A DNA stretch of 64,000 nucleotides from Salinisphaera sp963835375 (GCA_963835375.1 CAWIGB010000007.1:59628-123627); one strand, 5' to 3'; positions 17,128 to 26,330 are shown, numbered from the stretch's first letter. Notes: generated by a model from the letters alone, not told the origin. Numbers and translations: made by a program.

Positions 17128-17934
17128 GATTTTTCTCCCTGGGTTGACTCGGGCGTGCGGGCATCAACGAACGGAATCGAAGTCCATCCGTGTTTCGATG
17201 CCAGCCCATCTGCAGAAGGTGGAATCGCACTGCAGACTTAGTACCCAGATACGTGGCCTCGGGAGAAAAGATTCTTATCAAAAGGTCGCATGCATGAACC
17301 CTTGTGTTTTGGCTCCGAGCGGCCGCTTTCGATTGTCTTTCCAGCGAGCCCGGTGGGTTTTTTTATGGATCAGAAATGACATCGGCAGGCGCCGGGCAGC
17401 CGGGATTTCTTCGGGCTGGCGTTTCACTCCGGGATCAGGCCGCCCGTGGCTTGTTGTTTCGGATGATAATTGCGCGCTTTTCCGCCACATGTCGGTGGTG
17501 GGGCAGCAAACGGCATATTTACGGGCGGGTCGATTTTCTGGCCAGCCTTGGCCGGCCTGGCCAGAAAATCGCTGATGCCACCGGGGTCTGGCGAGGTTGC
17601 CTGGGCGCAGGCACCGGCGCCGAGAGGAGTTCGGCGGCCAGGCTGGCGTCAATATTCACGGGTTGATGGCCCGAAAGATTGCGCCGCGAATCCAGCGATG
17701 CGGCGCTCGGATGGGATTTGAACGGGCCCGGGCGGTGGTGGCCGCATCGAGCGGTGCCGTCCGGTCTCGGGCCCGATCCGACCGTGGTCCAGGCGGCAGA
17801 CAGATGACTTGGCGACGCCTATGTCGGCCTCATTCGGGCCCGCAAACGGGTGCGCCACGCGTCAATGTTGCTGATTCGGTCGTCTTTAATAGACAATGGC
17901 CAACCTTTGTCAAGCAGCATCCGGGACAGTTGTA
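17128..17934. other. 807-bp gap between the ferritin-like gene and tkt
   Basis: No gene is supported on either strand; the open frames here lack recognisable motifs and ribosome sites. The left 150 bp should hold the promoter of the ferritin-like gene. A conspicuous 15-bp-arm hairpin sits at 17531-17571. A run of seven T residues at 17350-17356 follows a GC-rich stretch but no clear stem. The right end holds the tkt leader, with a TAATAG hexamer at 17887-17892 that may be its -10 element. Confidence 0.5.
17531..17571. repeat. Isolated long inverted repeat
   Basis: Perfect 15-base arms (17531-17545 and 17557-17571, built on CGATTTTCTGGCCAG) enclose an 11-base loop that itself contains GGCC. 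It lies in noncoding DNA, 400 bp from any gene start. The AT part is at the stem base on both sides, so it resembles a bidirectional terminator without external T-runs, or a structured RNA. Confidence 0.6.
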
Positions 17935-19935
17935 ATGCCCTCACGACGAGATCTCGCCAACGCGATTCGTATTCTGGCGATGGACGCCGTCCAGAAAGCC
18001 AATATCGGACATCCCGGCATGCCGATGGGCATGGCGGACATCGCGGAAGTGCTTTTCAACGATCATCTGAAGTTCAATCCGGCGAATCCGGACTGGGCCG
18101 ATCGCGACCGCTTCCTGCTGTCCAACGGTCACGGCTCGATGCTGCAATACGCAGCCCTCCATCTGACCGGCTATGACCTGTCGCTGGATGACATCAAGGG
18201 CTTTCGTCAGCTGCACTCGAAGACGCCGGGCCATCCGGAGAACTTTGCGACGCCGGGCGTCGAGACCACCACCGGGCCGCTGGGCCAGGGGCTGGCCAAC
18301 GCAGTGGGCATGGCGCTGGGCGAATCGGTGCTGGCCGCGCAGTTCAATACCGCCGACCACAAGGTAATCGATCACCATACCTACTGCTTCGCCGGCGACG
18401 GCTGCCTGATGGAAGGCATCTCGCACGAAGCCTGTTCGCTGGCCGGCACGCTCGGGCTCGGCAAGTTGATTGTGTTCTACGACGACAATGGCATTTCCAT
18501 CGACGGCGAGGTGAAAGGCTGGTTCACCGATGACACACCGGCCCGTTTCGAAGCCTACGGCTGGCAGGTCGTGCGCAACGTCGACGGCCACGACGCCGGT
18601 GAAATCAACACGGCGATCGAGACCGCGAAGAAAGAGACCTCCAGGCCGACGCTGATCTGCTGCAAGACCGTGATCGGCTTCGGCGCGCCAACCATGAAGG
18701 GTACGGCCAAGGTGCACGGTGCGCCGCTGGGTGACGACGAAGTCGCCGCCGCCCGCAAGGAACTGGGCTGGTCCGACGAGACCGCGTTCGATATTCCGGA
18801 CGACATCTACGCCGGCTGGGATCACCGCGAGGCCGGCAAGGCGGCCGAGCAGTCGTGGACGGAAATTCACGATGCCTACGTCAAGGCCAATCCGGAACTG
18901 GCCAAGGAGCTGGACCGTCGCCTGTCCGGCAAGATGCCGGCCGACTGGGAAGCCGGCATGGCCAAGCTGATCGAGACGAGCCAGGCCGAGGGCAAGCGCA
19001 CGGCGACCCGCAAATCCTCCAAGGCGGTGCTGGGCACGGTCTGGAACCTGCTGCCGGATCTGTTCGGCGGTTCGGCCGATCTGTCGGGCTCCAACGGTAC
19101 CGATTTCGAGGGTCACAAGGCCGTCACGGCCGCCGATTACAACGGCAACTATGTCTACTACGGCGTGCGCGAATTCGGCATGTCGGCGATCACCAACGGG
19201 CTGTCCCTGCACGGCGGTTTCGTGCCGTTCGGCGCGACCTTCCTGACGTTCTCGGACTATGCCCGCAACGCCGTGCGCATGGCCGCGCTCATGCGGTCGC
19301 GCAACATCTTCGTCTATACCCACGACTCGATCGGTCTGGGCGAGGATGGCCCGACCCATCAGCCGGTCGAGCATCTGGCCTCGCTGCGCCTGATCCCGAA
19401 CCTGCAGGTCTGGCGCCCGGGCGACGACGTCGAAGTGGCGGTGGCCTGGAAGGCCGCGATCGAGCGCGAGAACGGCCCCTGCGCGCTGGCGCTGTCGCGT
19501 CAGGACGTCGATCATCAGGATCGCGATGCCGATACGGTCGCCGCGATCGCCAAGGGCGGGTACATCCTGCGCGATACCGACGGAACGCCGGATGCAATCG
19601 TCATGGCTACGGGTTCCGAGCTGGAACTGGCCGTGACCGCTGCCGACAAGCTGGCCGGCGAGATCGGGGTGCGCGTGGTCTCCATGCCTTGCGTCGATCT
19701 GTTCCGCGAACAGCCGGCGTCGTATCGTGATAGCGTTCTGGACCCGGCGGTCACCGCCCGCGTGGCGGTCGAGGCAGGCGTCTCGGACGGCTGGATCGGC
19801 TATGTCGGCCCGACCGGTCAGGTGGTGGGCGTCGACCAGTTCGGTCTGTCCGCCCCGGGCCCCGAGGTCTACAAGGAACTCGGCGTGACCGTCGAAGGCG
19901 TTGTCGAGGCGCTTCGGAATCAGGCCAAGGGCTGA
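17935..19935 (+). CDS. tkt: Transketolase
   Basis: Thiamine-diphosphate enzyme that moves two-carbon units between sugar phosphates in the pentose phosphate pathway. I place the start at 17935 (MPSRRDLANAIRILAMDAVQKANIGHPG, written here only as landmark start MPSRRDLANAI), which matches the family; the open frame begins at 17896. The protein is 666 aa, like E. coli TktA. Blocks are IGHPGMPMG, SNGHGSMLQY, TTGPLGQGLANAVG, the ThDP motif GDGCLMEGISHEA, and DSIGLGEDGPTHQPVEHLA in the pyrimidine domain. It is the first gene of a rightward tkt-gap-pgk group, 42 bp ahead of gap. Confidence 0.96.
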   Translation: MPSRRDLANAIRILAMDAVQKANIGHPGMPMGMADIAEVLFNDHLKFNPANPDWADRDRFLLSNGHGSMLQYAALHLTGYDLSLDDIKGFRQLHSKTPGHPENFATPGVETTTGPLGQGLANAVGMALGESVLAAQFNTADHKVIDHHTYCFAGDGCLMEGISHEACSLAGTLGLGKLIVFYDDNGISIDGEVKGWFTDDTPARFEAYGWQVVRNVDGHDAGEINTAIETAKKETSRPTLICCKTVIGFGAPTMKGTAKVHGAPLGDDEVAAARKELGWSDETAFDIPDDIYAGWDHREAGKAAEQSWTEIHDAYVKANPELAKELDRRLSGKMPADWEAGMAKLIETSQAEGKRTATRKSSKAVLGTVWNLLPDLFGGSADLSGSNGTDFEGHKAVTAADYNGNYVYYGVREFGMSAITNGLSLHGGFVPFGATFLTFSDYARNAVRMAALMRSRNIFVYTHDSIGLGEDGPTHQPVEHLASLRLIPNLQVWRPGDDVEVAVAWKAAIERENGPCALALSRQDVDHQDRDADTVAAIAKGGYILRDTDGTPDAIVMATGSELELAVTAADKLAGEIGVRVVSMPCVDLFREQPASYRDSVLDPAVTARVAVEAGVSDGWIGYVGPTGQVVGVDQFGLSAPGPEVYKELGVTVEGVVEALRNQAKG

Positions 19936-19977
19936 TCAGCGAAAACTCAAGTCAAATTCCAAGTTCGAGGAGCGAAC

Positions 19978-20988
19978 ATGGCAGTCAAGATTGGTATCAA
20001 CGGCTACGGTCGTATCGGCCGCAACGTGCTGCGCGCCCTGTATGAAGGCAAGCGCACCGGCGAGATCGAGATCGTGGCGATCAACGACCTCGGCGACGCC
20101 AAGATGAACGCACATCTCACCCAGTACGACACCGCCCACGGTGCGTTCCCGGGCGAGGTGAAGGCAGAGGGCGAGGATCTCGTCGTCAACGGCGACAAGA
20201 TCAAGGTGCTGTCCGAGCGCGATCCGGCCAGCCTGCCCTGGGGCGACCTGGGCGTGGATGTGGTGCTGGAATGCACCGGTCTGTTTGCCAGCAAGGACAA
20301 GGCCAGCGCGCATTTGAAGGGCGGCGCCAAGAAGGTGTTGATCTCCGCGCCCGCCGGCAGCGATCTGAAGACTATCGTCTACGGTGTGAACCACGAAACG
20401 CTCACCCCGGAAGACAAGGTCGTCTCCAACGCTTCCTGCACCACCAACTGCCTGGCCCCGCTGGTCAAGCCGTTGCACGAAGCCTTCGGCATCGAGTTCG
20501 GGTTGATGAACACCATCCACTCGTACACCAACGACCAGGTGCTGTCGGACGTCTATCACAAGGACATCCGTCGGGCGCGTAGTGCCTCCCAGAACATGAT
20601 CCCGACCAAGACCGGCGCGGCAGCCGCGGTCGGCCTGGTACTGCCGGATCTCAACGGCAAGCTGGATGGCTTCGCGGTGCGCGTGCCGACCATCAATGTC
20701 TCGTTCGTCGATCTGTCGGCCAACGTGTCCAAGGACGTCACCGTCGAGCAGGTCAACGAAGTGCTCAAGAACGCCGCCAATGGCGAACTCAAGGGCGTGC
20801 TGGCGTACACCGAGGAAGAGCTGGTGTCGTCCGACTACAACCACAACCCGGTGTCGTCCACGGTCGATTCCAAGCTGACCAAGGTCGCGGGCTCGCGCCT
20901 GATCAAGGTCTGCTCCTGGTACGACAACGAATGGGGCTTCTCCAATCGTATGCTGGATACCGCGCTGGCCATGGCCAACGTCGGCTGA
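19978..20988 (+). CDS. gap: Type I glyceraldehyde-3-phosphate dehydrogenase
   Basis: Oxidises glyceraldehyde 3-phosphate to 1,3-bisphosphoglycerate in central carbon metabolism. The 336-aa protein begins MAVKIGINGYGRIGRN, the NAD loop. The catalytic Cys is residue 154 in SCTTN and the general-base His is 181 in the NTIHSYTNDQ block. The second strand ends in AINDLGD (residues 34-40), giving an Asn-Asp pair at the cofactor-specificity position. An AGGAG ribosome site precedes the start. A strong terminator follows, so pgk, 295 bp on, should have its own promoter. The enzyme could serve glycolysis or gluconeogenesis. Confidence 0.95.
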   Translation: MAVKIGINGYGRIGRNVLRALYEGKRTGEIEIVAINDLGDAKMNAHLTQYDTAHGAFPGEVKAEGEDLVVNGDKIKVLSERDPASLPWGDLGVDVVLECTGLFASKDKASAHLKGGAKKVLISAPAGSDLKTIVYGVNHETLTPEDKVVSNASCTTNCLAPLVKPLHEAFGIEFGLMNTIHSYTNDQVLSDVYHKDIRRARSASQNMIPTKTGAAAAVGLVLPDLNGKLDGFAVRVPTINVSFVDLSANVSKDVTVEQVNEVLKNAANGELKGVLAYTEEELVSSDYNHNPVSSTVDSKLTKVAGSRLIKVCSWYDNEWGFSNRMLDTALAMANVG

Positions 20989-21011
20989 TCGGACACGCAT
21001 ACCGAGCCCTG

Positions 21012-21043
21012 CAAAGACCGGACACTGTCCGGTCTTTGTTTTT
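21012..21043 (+). terminator. Intrinsic terminator after gap
   Basis: Twelve-base perfect arms (CAAAGACCGGAC and GTCCGGTCTTTG) with a three-base loop are followed by TTTTT. It ends the tkt-gap transcript before pgk. Confidence 0.92.
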
Positions 21044-21283
21044 GTGCTGTGCATGTGAACGAGGCACTCATCCGGATCGTCCGCAAATTAAAAGACAGCC
21101 GGGCAGTACGCGTACGCGCTCATCACTCGGTGGCTCGATTCGTTTACGGACGATCTTGCCGGCCGCTGGTGCCAGGATGCCGAAACGCTTTGTCTTTGCG
21201 ATCAACGATCGCTAGATTCGTGATCTGTGCGCGACCACCCGCTTATGCGGCGCGCCCCAATTTTTATTCAAGGACATGACGAT

Positions 21284-22462
21284 ATGACCATGCTTTCGAT
21301 GGACGACGTCGATCTCGCGGGCAAGCGCGTGCTGATCCGCGAGGATCTGAACGTGCCGGTGAAAAACGGCGAAGTGACTTCGGCCGCGCGTCTGCGCGCC
21401 TCGTTGCCCACGATGAAAAAAGCCATGGACGCCGGCGCGAAGGTCATGGTCATGGCCCATCTCGGCCGGCCGACTGAAGGCGAACCGTCGGACGAAGACA
21501 GCCTGGCGCCGGTCGCGAAATGGCTGTCCGACGAACTCGGTCGCGACGTGCCGCTGGTCACCGACTGGCTCGATGGCCACGTCGAAGTCGCCGACGGCGA
21601 GATGGTGGTCTGCGAGAACGTGCGTTTCAACGTGGGCGAGAAAGGCAACGACGAAGCGCTGGCCCGGCAGATGGCCGACCTGTGCGATGTCTACGTCATG
21701 GATGCCTTCGGCACGGCTCATCGCGCCCAGGCCTCGACCGAAGGCGTGGCCCGCTTCGCGCCGGTTGCCTGTGCTGGTCCGCTGCTCATGGCTGAAGTGA
21801 AAGCGCTGCGCGCGGCGATGAACGACCCCAAACGTCCGCTGGTGGTGATCGTGGGTGGCTCCAAGGTCTCGTCCAAGCTGGAACTCTTGAAATCGCTGGC
21901 GACGCTGGCGGATCAGCTGATCGTGGGCGGCGGTATCGCCAACACGTTCCTGGCCGCCGCCGGACACAACGTGGGCGGCTCGCTCTACGAAGCGGATCTT
22001 GTCGATTCCGCCAGGGCGATTCTCGAGGACATCCGCTCGCGGGGCGGCGATATCCCGTTGCCCGAGGACGTGATCGTGGCCACCGAGTTCTCGGAGTCGG
22101 CGCAAGCCGTCGAGCGCAATATCGCCGATGTCGCCGAGAACGAGATGATTCTGGATATCGGCCCGAAGGCACGCGAGCAGGTGGCGGCGATTCTCAGGAA
22201 CGCCGGTACCATCGTCTGGAATGGGCCCGTGGGCGTGTTCGAGATCGACCAGTTCGGCGGTGGTACCCAAGCGCTGTCGAAGGCGATCGCCGAAAGCGAC
22301 GGGTTCTCGATTGCCGGCGGCGGCGATACCCTGGCCGCGATCGAGAAATACGGCATTGGCGACAAGGTGTCCTATATCTCCACCGGTGGCGGTGCTTTCC
22401 TGGAGTTCCTCGAGGGCAAGACCCTGCCGGCGATCGCGGCGCTCGAAGCGCGCAACACCTAG
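21284..22462 (+). CDS. pgk: Phosphoglycerate kinase
   Basis: Transfers phosphate from 1,3-bisphosphoglycerate to ADP. The start at 21284 (MTMLSMDDVDLAGKRVLIRED, landmark MTMLSMDD) has AGGAC upstream; the open frame begins further left at 21227 without support. The 392-aa length is standard. Signature blocks are VLIREDLNVPVKNGE, MAHLGRPTEGE, VVCENVRFNVGEK, the hinge region VIVGGSKVSSKLELL, WNGPVGVFEIDQF and GGGDTLAAIEKYG. It sits 8 bp ahead of the MoxR ATPase gene, which is therefore likely on the same transcript. Confidence 0.96.
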   Translation: MTMLSMDDVDLAGKRVLIREDLNVPVKNGEVTSAARLRASLPTMKKAMDAGAKVMVMAHLGRPTEGEPSDEDSLAPVAKWLSDELGRDVPLVTDWLDGHVEVADGEMVVCENVRFNVGEKGNDEALARQMADLCDVYVMDAFGTAHRAQASTEGVARFAPVACAGPLLMAEVKALRAAMNDPKRPLVVIVGGSKVSSKLELLKSLATLADQLIVGGGIANTFLAAAGHNVGGSLYEADLVDSARAILEDIRSRGGDIPLPEDVIVATEFSESAQAVERNIADVAENEMILDIGPKAREQVAAILRNAGTIVWNGPVGVFEIDQFGGGTQALSKAIAESDGFSIAGGGDTLAAIEKYGIGDKVSYISTGGGAFLEFLEGKTLPAIAALEARNT

Positions 22463-22470
22463 GAGACGCC

Positions 22471-23319
22471 ATGACGAGCCAGTTCGAGGGCACCGAGCGC
22501 TACGTCGCGACCGACGATCTCAAGCTGGCGGTGAATGCGGCCGTCACTCTCGCGCGGCCGCTGCTCATCAAGGGCGAGCCGGGCACCGGCAAGACGATGC
22601 TCGCCGAGGAGATCGCCGCCGGTCTGGGCAAGCCGTTGTATCAGTGGCATATCAAGTCCACGACCAAGGCCGCGCAGGGGCTGTACGAATACGACGCGGT
22701 GTCGCGGCTGCGGGATTCCCAGCTCGGCGACGCCAAGGTTCACGACATCGCGAACTACATCGTTCCCGGGCCGCTTTGGGAATGCTTCGTCGCCGATGAG
22801 CAACCCGTGCTTCTGATCGACGAGATCGACAAGGCCGATATCGAGTTTCCGAACGATCTGTTGCGCGAACTCGATCGCATGGCGTTCGATGTGTACGAGA
22901 CACGCCAGACCATCGAGGCGAGGCACCGCCCGATCATCATCATCACGTCGAACAATGAAAAAGAGCTGCCGGACGCGTTCCTCCGCCGCTGCTTCTTCCA
23001 CTTCATCTCGTTCCCCGAGAAGGACACGATGAAGGAGATCGTCGATGTTCACTTCCCCGGCATCAAGGCGCGCCTGTTGTCCGATGCTTTGGATCTGTTC
23101 TTCGATATCCGCGATGTTTCCGGCATCAAGAAGAAGCCGTCGACGTCCGAGCTGCTTGACTGGTTGAAGCTGCTGCTGGCCGAGGATATTCCGGCGGCCG
23201 CACTGCACGGCGGCGCGGCGGATGCGTTGCCACCGATGCACGGCGCGTTGCTGAAAAATGAGCAGGATGTCCACTTGTTTGAACGGCTCGCCTTCATGAG
23301 TCGTCGTCTGGGCCGATAG
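22471..23319 (+). CDS. MoxR-family AAA+ ATPase
   Basis: A 282-aa AAA+ ATPase of the MoxR/CoxD type, thought to remodel or activate partner protein complexes, commonly together with a VWA-domain protein. Walker A is GEPGTGKT at residues 35-42, Walker B is LLIDEIDK at 114-121, the sensor 1 region is IIIITSNNEKELPDAF and the arginine finger lies in FLRRCFFHF. It lies 8 bp after pgk and 12 bp before the VWA gene, a tight operon. Its client is unknown; being cotranscribed with pgk is unusual and may only reflect shared expression. Confidence 0.9.
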   Translation: MTSQFEGTERYVATDDLKLAVNAAVTLARPLLIKGEPGTGKTMLAEEIAAGLGKPLYQWHIKSTTKAAQGLYEYDAVSRLRDSQLGDAKVHDIANYIVPGPLWECFVADEQPVLLIDEIDKADIEFPNDLLRELDRMAFDVYETRQTIEARHRPIIIITSNNEKELPDAFLRRCFFHFISFPEKDTMKEIVDVHFPGIKARLLSDALDLFFDIRDVSGIKKKPSTSELLDWLKLLLAEDIPAAALHGGAADALPPMHGALLKNEQDVHLFERLAFMSRRLGR

Positions 23320-23331
23320 CGCGCTTCCCCC

Positions 23332-24528
23332 ATGCTGGTCGAGTTCTTCTACGAGCTGCGCAGGGCCGGGCTCAAACCCTCGGTTACCGAGTTCCTGACC
23401 CTGCTCGCGGCGCTGGATTCGCACGTCGCCGGCATGAGCGTCACCCAGTTCTACTATCTGGCGCGGGCGTCGTTGATCAAGGACGAGGTCTTGTTCGATC
23501 GCTTTGATCAGGTCTTCGCGCATTACTTCGAGGGAATCGAGTCGTTATCGTTGGATCCGGAAACCGCCATCCCCCGCGACTGGCTGGACAAGCGCGGCGA
23601 ACTGGCGCTCAGCGAGGAGCAGAAGGCCGAAATCGAAGCGCTGGGTGGCTGGGACAACCTCATGGAGACGTTGAAGCAACGTCTGGAAGAGCAGGACGAG
23701 CGGCATCAGGGCGGCAACAAATGGATCGGTACCGCCGGGCGATCCCCGTTCGGCGCCTTCGGCTACAACCCGGAAGGCATTCGCATGGGTCAGGATCGCT
23801 CGCGTCATCGGCGGGCGGTCAAGGTCTGGGACAAGCGCGACTTCGCCGATCTGGACGGTGATCGCGAGATCGGCACTCGCAATATCAAAATGGCGCTGCG
23901 TCGGCTGCGGCGCTTCGCCCGCGAAGGCACGGCCGACGAACTCGATCTGGATGCCACCATCCGTGGCACGGCGAAGAACGCCGGTCATCTCGACCTGGTC
24001 ATGCGGCCGGAGCGTCATAACGCGGTCAAGCTGCTGGTGTTCTTCGATGTGGGCGGCTCGATGGACGATCATGTCACCGTCTGCGAGAACCTGTTCTCGG
24101 CCGCTCGGGCCGAATTTCAGCATCTCGAGTATTTCTATTTTCACAACTTTCCGTATGAAGGGCTGTGGCGCGACAACGCGCGTCGCCGCAGCGAGCGTTT
24201 CGATACCCGCGAGATATGCCGGACCTTCGATACAGAGTACAAGGCGATCTTCGTGGGCGACGCGACCATGAGCCCGTATGAAATCGCCTACCCGGGTGGC
24301 TCCGTCGAGCACTGGAACGCCGAGTCCGGTGAAGTCTGGTTGCGGCGGCTGCTCGAAGCATTTCCCCAGGCGGTCTGGCTGAATCCGGAGCCGCGCCAGC
24401 GCTGGGACCACACGGCGTCCATTCAGATGACACGCGAGCTGATCGGCGACCGGATGTACGAGCTCACCCCGAACGGCGTCGACGAGGCCGTGGCCGCGTT
24501 GTCGCAGGCGCGCATGGCCCCGCGTTGA
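23332..24528 (+). CDS. VWA-domain (CoxE-like) protein
   Basis: A 398-aa protein with an N-terminal helical region and a C-terminal von Willebrand A domain of the CoxE/YehP kind. The metal-ion site is DVGGSM at residues 239-244, a variant of the usual DxSGSM in which the first Ser is Gly; the later DATMSPYE block may supply the remaining contacts. It follows the MoxR ATPase by 12 bp, and MoxR-VWA pairs generally act together as a chaperone for metal-cofactor or membrane complexes. No signal peptide is visible. Target is not evident in the window. Confidence 0.87.
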   Translation: MLVEFFYELRRAGLKPSVTEFLTLLAALDSHVAGMSVTQFYYLARASLIKDEVLFDRFDQVFAHYFEGIESLSLDPETAIPRDWLDKRGELALSEEQKAEIEALGGWDNLMETLKQRLEEQDERHQGGNKWIGTAGRSPFGAFGYNPEGIRMGQDRSRHRRAVKVWDKRDFADLDGDREIGTRNIKMALRRLRRFAREGTADELDLDATIRGTAKNAGHLDLVMRPERHNAVKLLVFFDVGGSMDDHVTVCENLFSAARAEFQHLEYFYFHNFPYEGLWRDNARRRSERFDTREICRTFDTEYKAIFVGDATMSPYEIAYPGGSVEHWNAESGEVWLRRLLEAFPQAVWLNPEPRQRWDHTASIQMTRELIGDRMYELTPNGVDEAVAALSQARMAPR

Positions 24529-24863
24529 CAGCACCTCGTGCTTGCCCGATTCTCGCGATTGATCCGTTTCGTTTGGAGCACGGCATGCCCCTGGCCCGAC
24601 AGACGAGCCCGAAGATCGCCCGAGTTGTGGCGTTGACGGCGCTGGTTGGCGCCGACGTGAGCGACCAGCCCGCGGGCAAACGGATTTGCGCAGGACGGGC
24701 CGGGCGTATTTCGATCAAGGCCGGCTGCTTGCATGTCGTGGAGGCCCCGGTGGACAACGGGGCCCGGCGCAACCGTCGTCTCAAGACGGGCAGGCATGCC
24801 CGCGATTTGTCGCAGGCTGTGATCAGCGACAACCCGGGTTCGGGCTGAGCGGGGGCGGTACTG
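24529..24863. other. 335-bp gap after the VWA gene
   Basis: A TTG-started frame (24525-24848, 107 codons) is open but shows no family motif and no ribosome site, so I do not call it a gene. No intrinsic terminator is visible. The right end should hold the promoter and ribosome site (GGGGGCGG) of the SanA-like gene. Confidence 0.4.
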
Positions 24864-25601
24864 GTGAGTCGGTTCGGTTCGGTTCTGCGCTGGACGATCA
24901 CGGCCCTCGGCAGTCTGTTGCTGCTGGGTATCGCGGCGAACGCCTGGGTGCTGGGCAGTACCCGCGACCGTATCTACGACGATACGGCGCGCCTGCCGAT
25001 CTACGATTTCGCACTGGTGCTCGGCACCAGCCCCTATACTCACACCGGGAACCCGAACGCGCTGTTCAGCAATCGAATAAAGGCGGCAGCACGGCTGTAT
25101 CACGAGGGTCGCGTGCGACATCTGCTCGTTTCGGGCGCCAACCCGAGCCGTGCCTACAATGAACCGCGCAAGATGTATCAGGCCCTGCGGCGCCGCGGCG
25201 TGCCGGATTCCGCGATCACGCTGGACTACGCCGGCTTCCGGACGCTGGATTCCATCGTACGGGCCGAACGGATATTCGGGCTGCGCGCCTTCGTGATCGT
25301 GTCGCAGCGTTACCACGAGTATCGGGCGCTGTTTCTGGCCCAGCATGAAGGCATCGAGGCGGTCGGCTACACCTGGCCGGCCGAGGATCGGCGTCAGCCG
25401 CTGCGGACCGAGGCGCGAGAGTATCTTGCCCGGATCAAGGCGGTGCTCGATCTGTATGTACTGCACACGCGGCCGCGGTTTCTCGGCCCCCGGCGGCCGA
25501 TCGATCTGGGCCCGTCTTCGGCACAGGGCTATATCGCGGCCAGGGCAGCCCGGTGGCACGTGCCAATGCGGTGTGCGCCTCAGGCGTTACCCTGCCGCTG
25601 A
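24864..25601 (+). CDS. SanA/YdcF-family envelope protein (DUF218)
   Basis: A 245-aa protein anchored by one N-terminal membrane helix (about residues 9-30) with the DUF218 domain outside. Family blocks are FALVLGTSPYTHTG near 49, NALFSNRIKAAARLYHEG, LLVSGANPSRAYNEP, DYAGFRTLDSIVRAE near 120 and VSQRYHEYRALFLA. These match E. coli SanA, which helps keep the envelope barrier against vancomycin and other large drugs. The biochemical activity of the family is unclear. Its last 22 bases overlap the end of the convergent TetR gene. The GTG at 24864 is the start used here. Confidence 0.82.
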   Translation: MSRFGSVLRWTITALGSLLLLGIAANAWVLGSTRDRIYDDTARLPIYDFALVLGTSPYTHTGNPNALFSNRIKAAARLYHEGRVRHLLVSGANPSRAYNEPRKMYQALRRRGVPDSAITLDYAGFRTLDSIVRAERIFGLRAFVIVSQRYHEYRALFLAQHEGIEAVGYTWPAEDRRQPLRTEAREYLARIKAVLDLYVLHTRPRFLGPRRPIDLGPSSAQGYIAARAARWHVPMRCAPQALPCR

Positions 25602-26215
25602 TGGAACAACCCGTCGAGTACGGCGTCGACCTTGGCCTCCATGCCGTGTTCGATTGAATACAGCCCGGGATGGCGCAGGCTGCACTCGTAGAGGCCGACC
25701 ATGAAGGCGATGAGCACGTCGGCGGCATCCTCGGCCGTGAGCGGCTCGCGTAGGGCGCATACTGTGGCGATCTCGCCGCACAACGAGACCAGGACTTCGC
25801 GGGCGTCCTCGAACATGGCGCTCAGCAGGTTTCCGGTCGCATGGCCTCGTTCCGTCATCTCGCAGCGGTGAAACACGATGTGACAGACCCGTCGATGTTG
25901 CTCGTCGTTGGCCAGCCGTGATATTCCGTGGAGCAGCATTTCGCGCATCAGCCGCATGGGCTCGTTGCCGGGAATATGCTGGCCAAGGCACTGCCGGAGA
26001 TCGCGCAGCGGCATGGCAGTGCGCTGTACCATCGCTTCGAGCAGGGCCGTCTTGTCCGCGAAATGCCAGTAGATGGCGCCGCGCGTGACGTCGGCTCGGC
26101 GCGCGATGCGCTCCAGCGAAGTCTGTGTAACGCCGCGTTCGAGCATCTCCGTCTCGGCTGCATCCAGAATGCGTGCGCGAGTCTGAGCGGATTCGGTTTT
26201 CGTCTTGCGTGCCAT
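25580..26215 (-). CDS. TetR/AcrR-type repressor of the adjacent RND pump
   Basis: A 211-aa repressor related to AcrR/TtgR. The start at 26215 (MARKTKTESAQTRARILDAAE, landmark MARKTKTE) matches the family; the open frame starts at 26227. The HTH covers about residues 10-55 (ILDAAETEMLERGV, TSLERIARRADVTRGAIYWHF, DKTALLEAM), very close to AcrR. It is divergent from the RND adaptor gene, and the 115-bp spacer contains a 24-bp palindrome nearly identical to the E. coli AcrR operator at 26265-26288. Binding should repress both the pump and itself, with drugs or fatty compounds as inducers. Confidence 0.9.
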   Translation of the reverse strand: MARKTKTESAQTRARILDAAETEMLERGVTQTSLERIARRADVTRGAIYWHFADKTALLEAMVQRTAMPLRDLRQCLGQHIPGNEPMRLMREMLLHGISRLANDEQHRRVCHIVFHRCEMTERGHATGNLLSAMFEDAREVLVSLCGEIATVCALREPLTAEDAADVLIAFMVGLYECSLRHPGLYSIEHGMEAKVDAVLDGLFHQRQGNA

Positions 26216-26264
26216 GTACCCGTCCATCCATGCCGCGCTTCTTGAGGCCCGGCTCCGCTTATCT

Positions 26265-26288
26265 TACATACATACACGAATGTATGTA
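26265..26288. promoter_or_regulatory. acrAB-type operator
   Basis: The arms TACATACAT and ATGTATGTA enclose a short centre. It differs from the E. coli AcrR operator (as I remember it) only in the central four or five bases. It lies between the divergent TetR gene and RND adaptor gene, 43 bp ahead of the adaptor start. The agreement with both the regulator type and the target type makes this a firm call. Confidence 0.88.
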
Positions 26289-26330
26289 TCATGCCAACGA
26301 TCAGGGAACCCCATCTCAGGATCCGGCGGT

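Noticed and set aside
17278..17666. Overlapping open frames on both strands between the ferritin-like gene and tkt
   Set aside because: The frames are antisense to each other, lack motifs and ribosome sites, and include the orphan hairpin; they fit noncoding DNA.
17703..17740. GTTCAAATCCC-like T-arm on the minus strand, suggesting a tRNA
   Set aside because: The flanking bases cannot pair as a T-stem and no acceptor, D or anticodon arms are visible.
24525..24848. TTG-started 107-codon frame after the VWA gene
   Set aside because: No ribosome site, no recognisable motif, and the amino-acid mix looks like random GC-rich translation.
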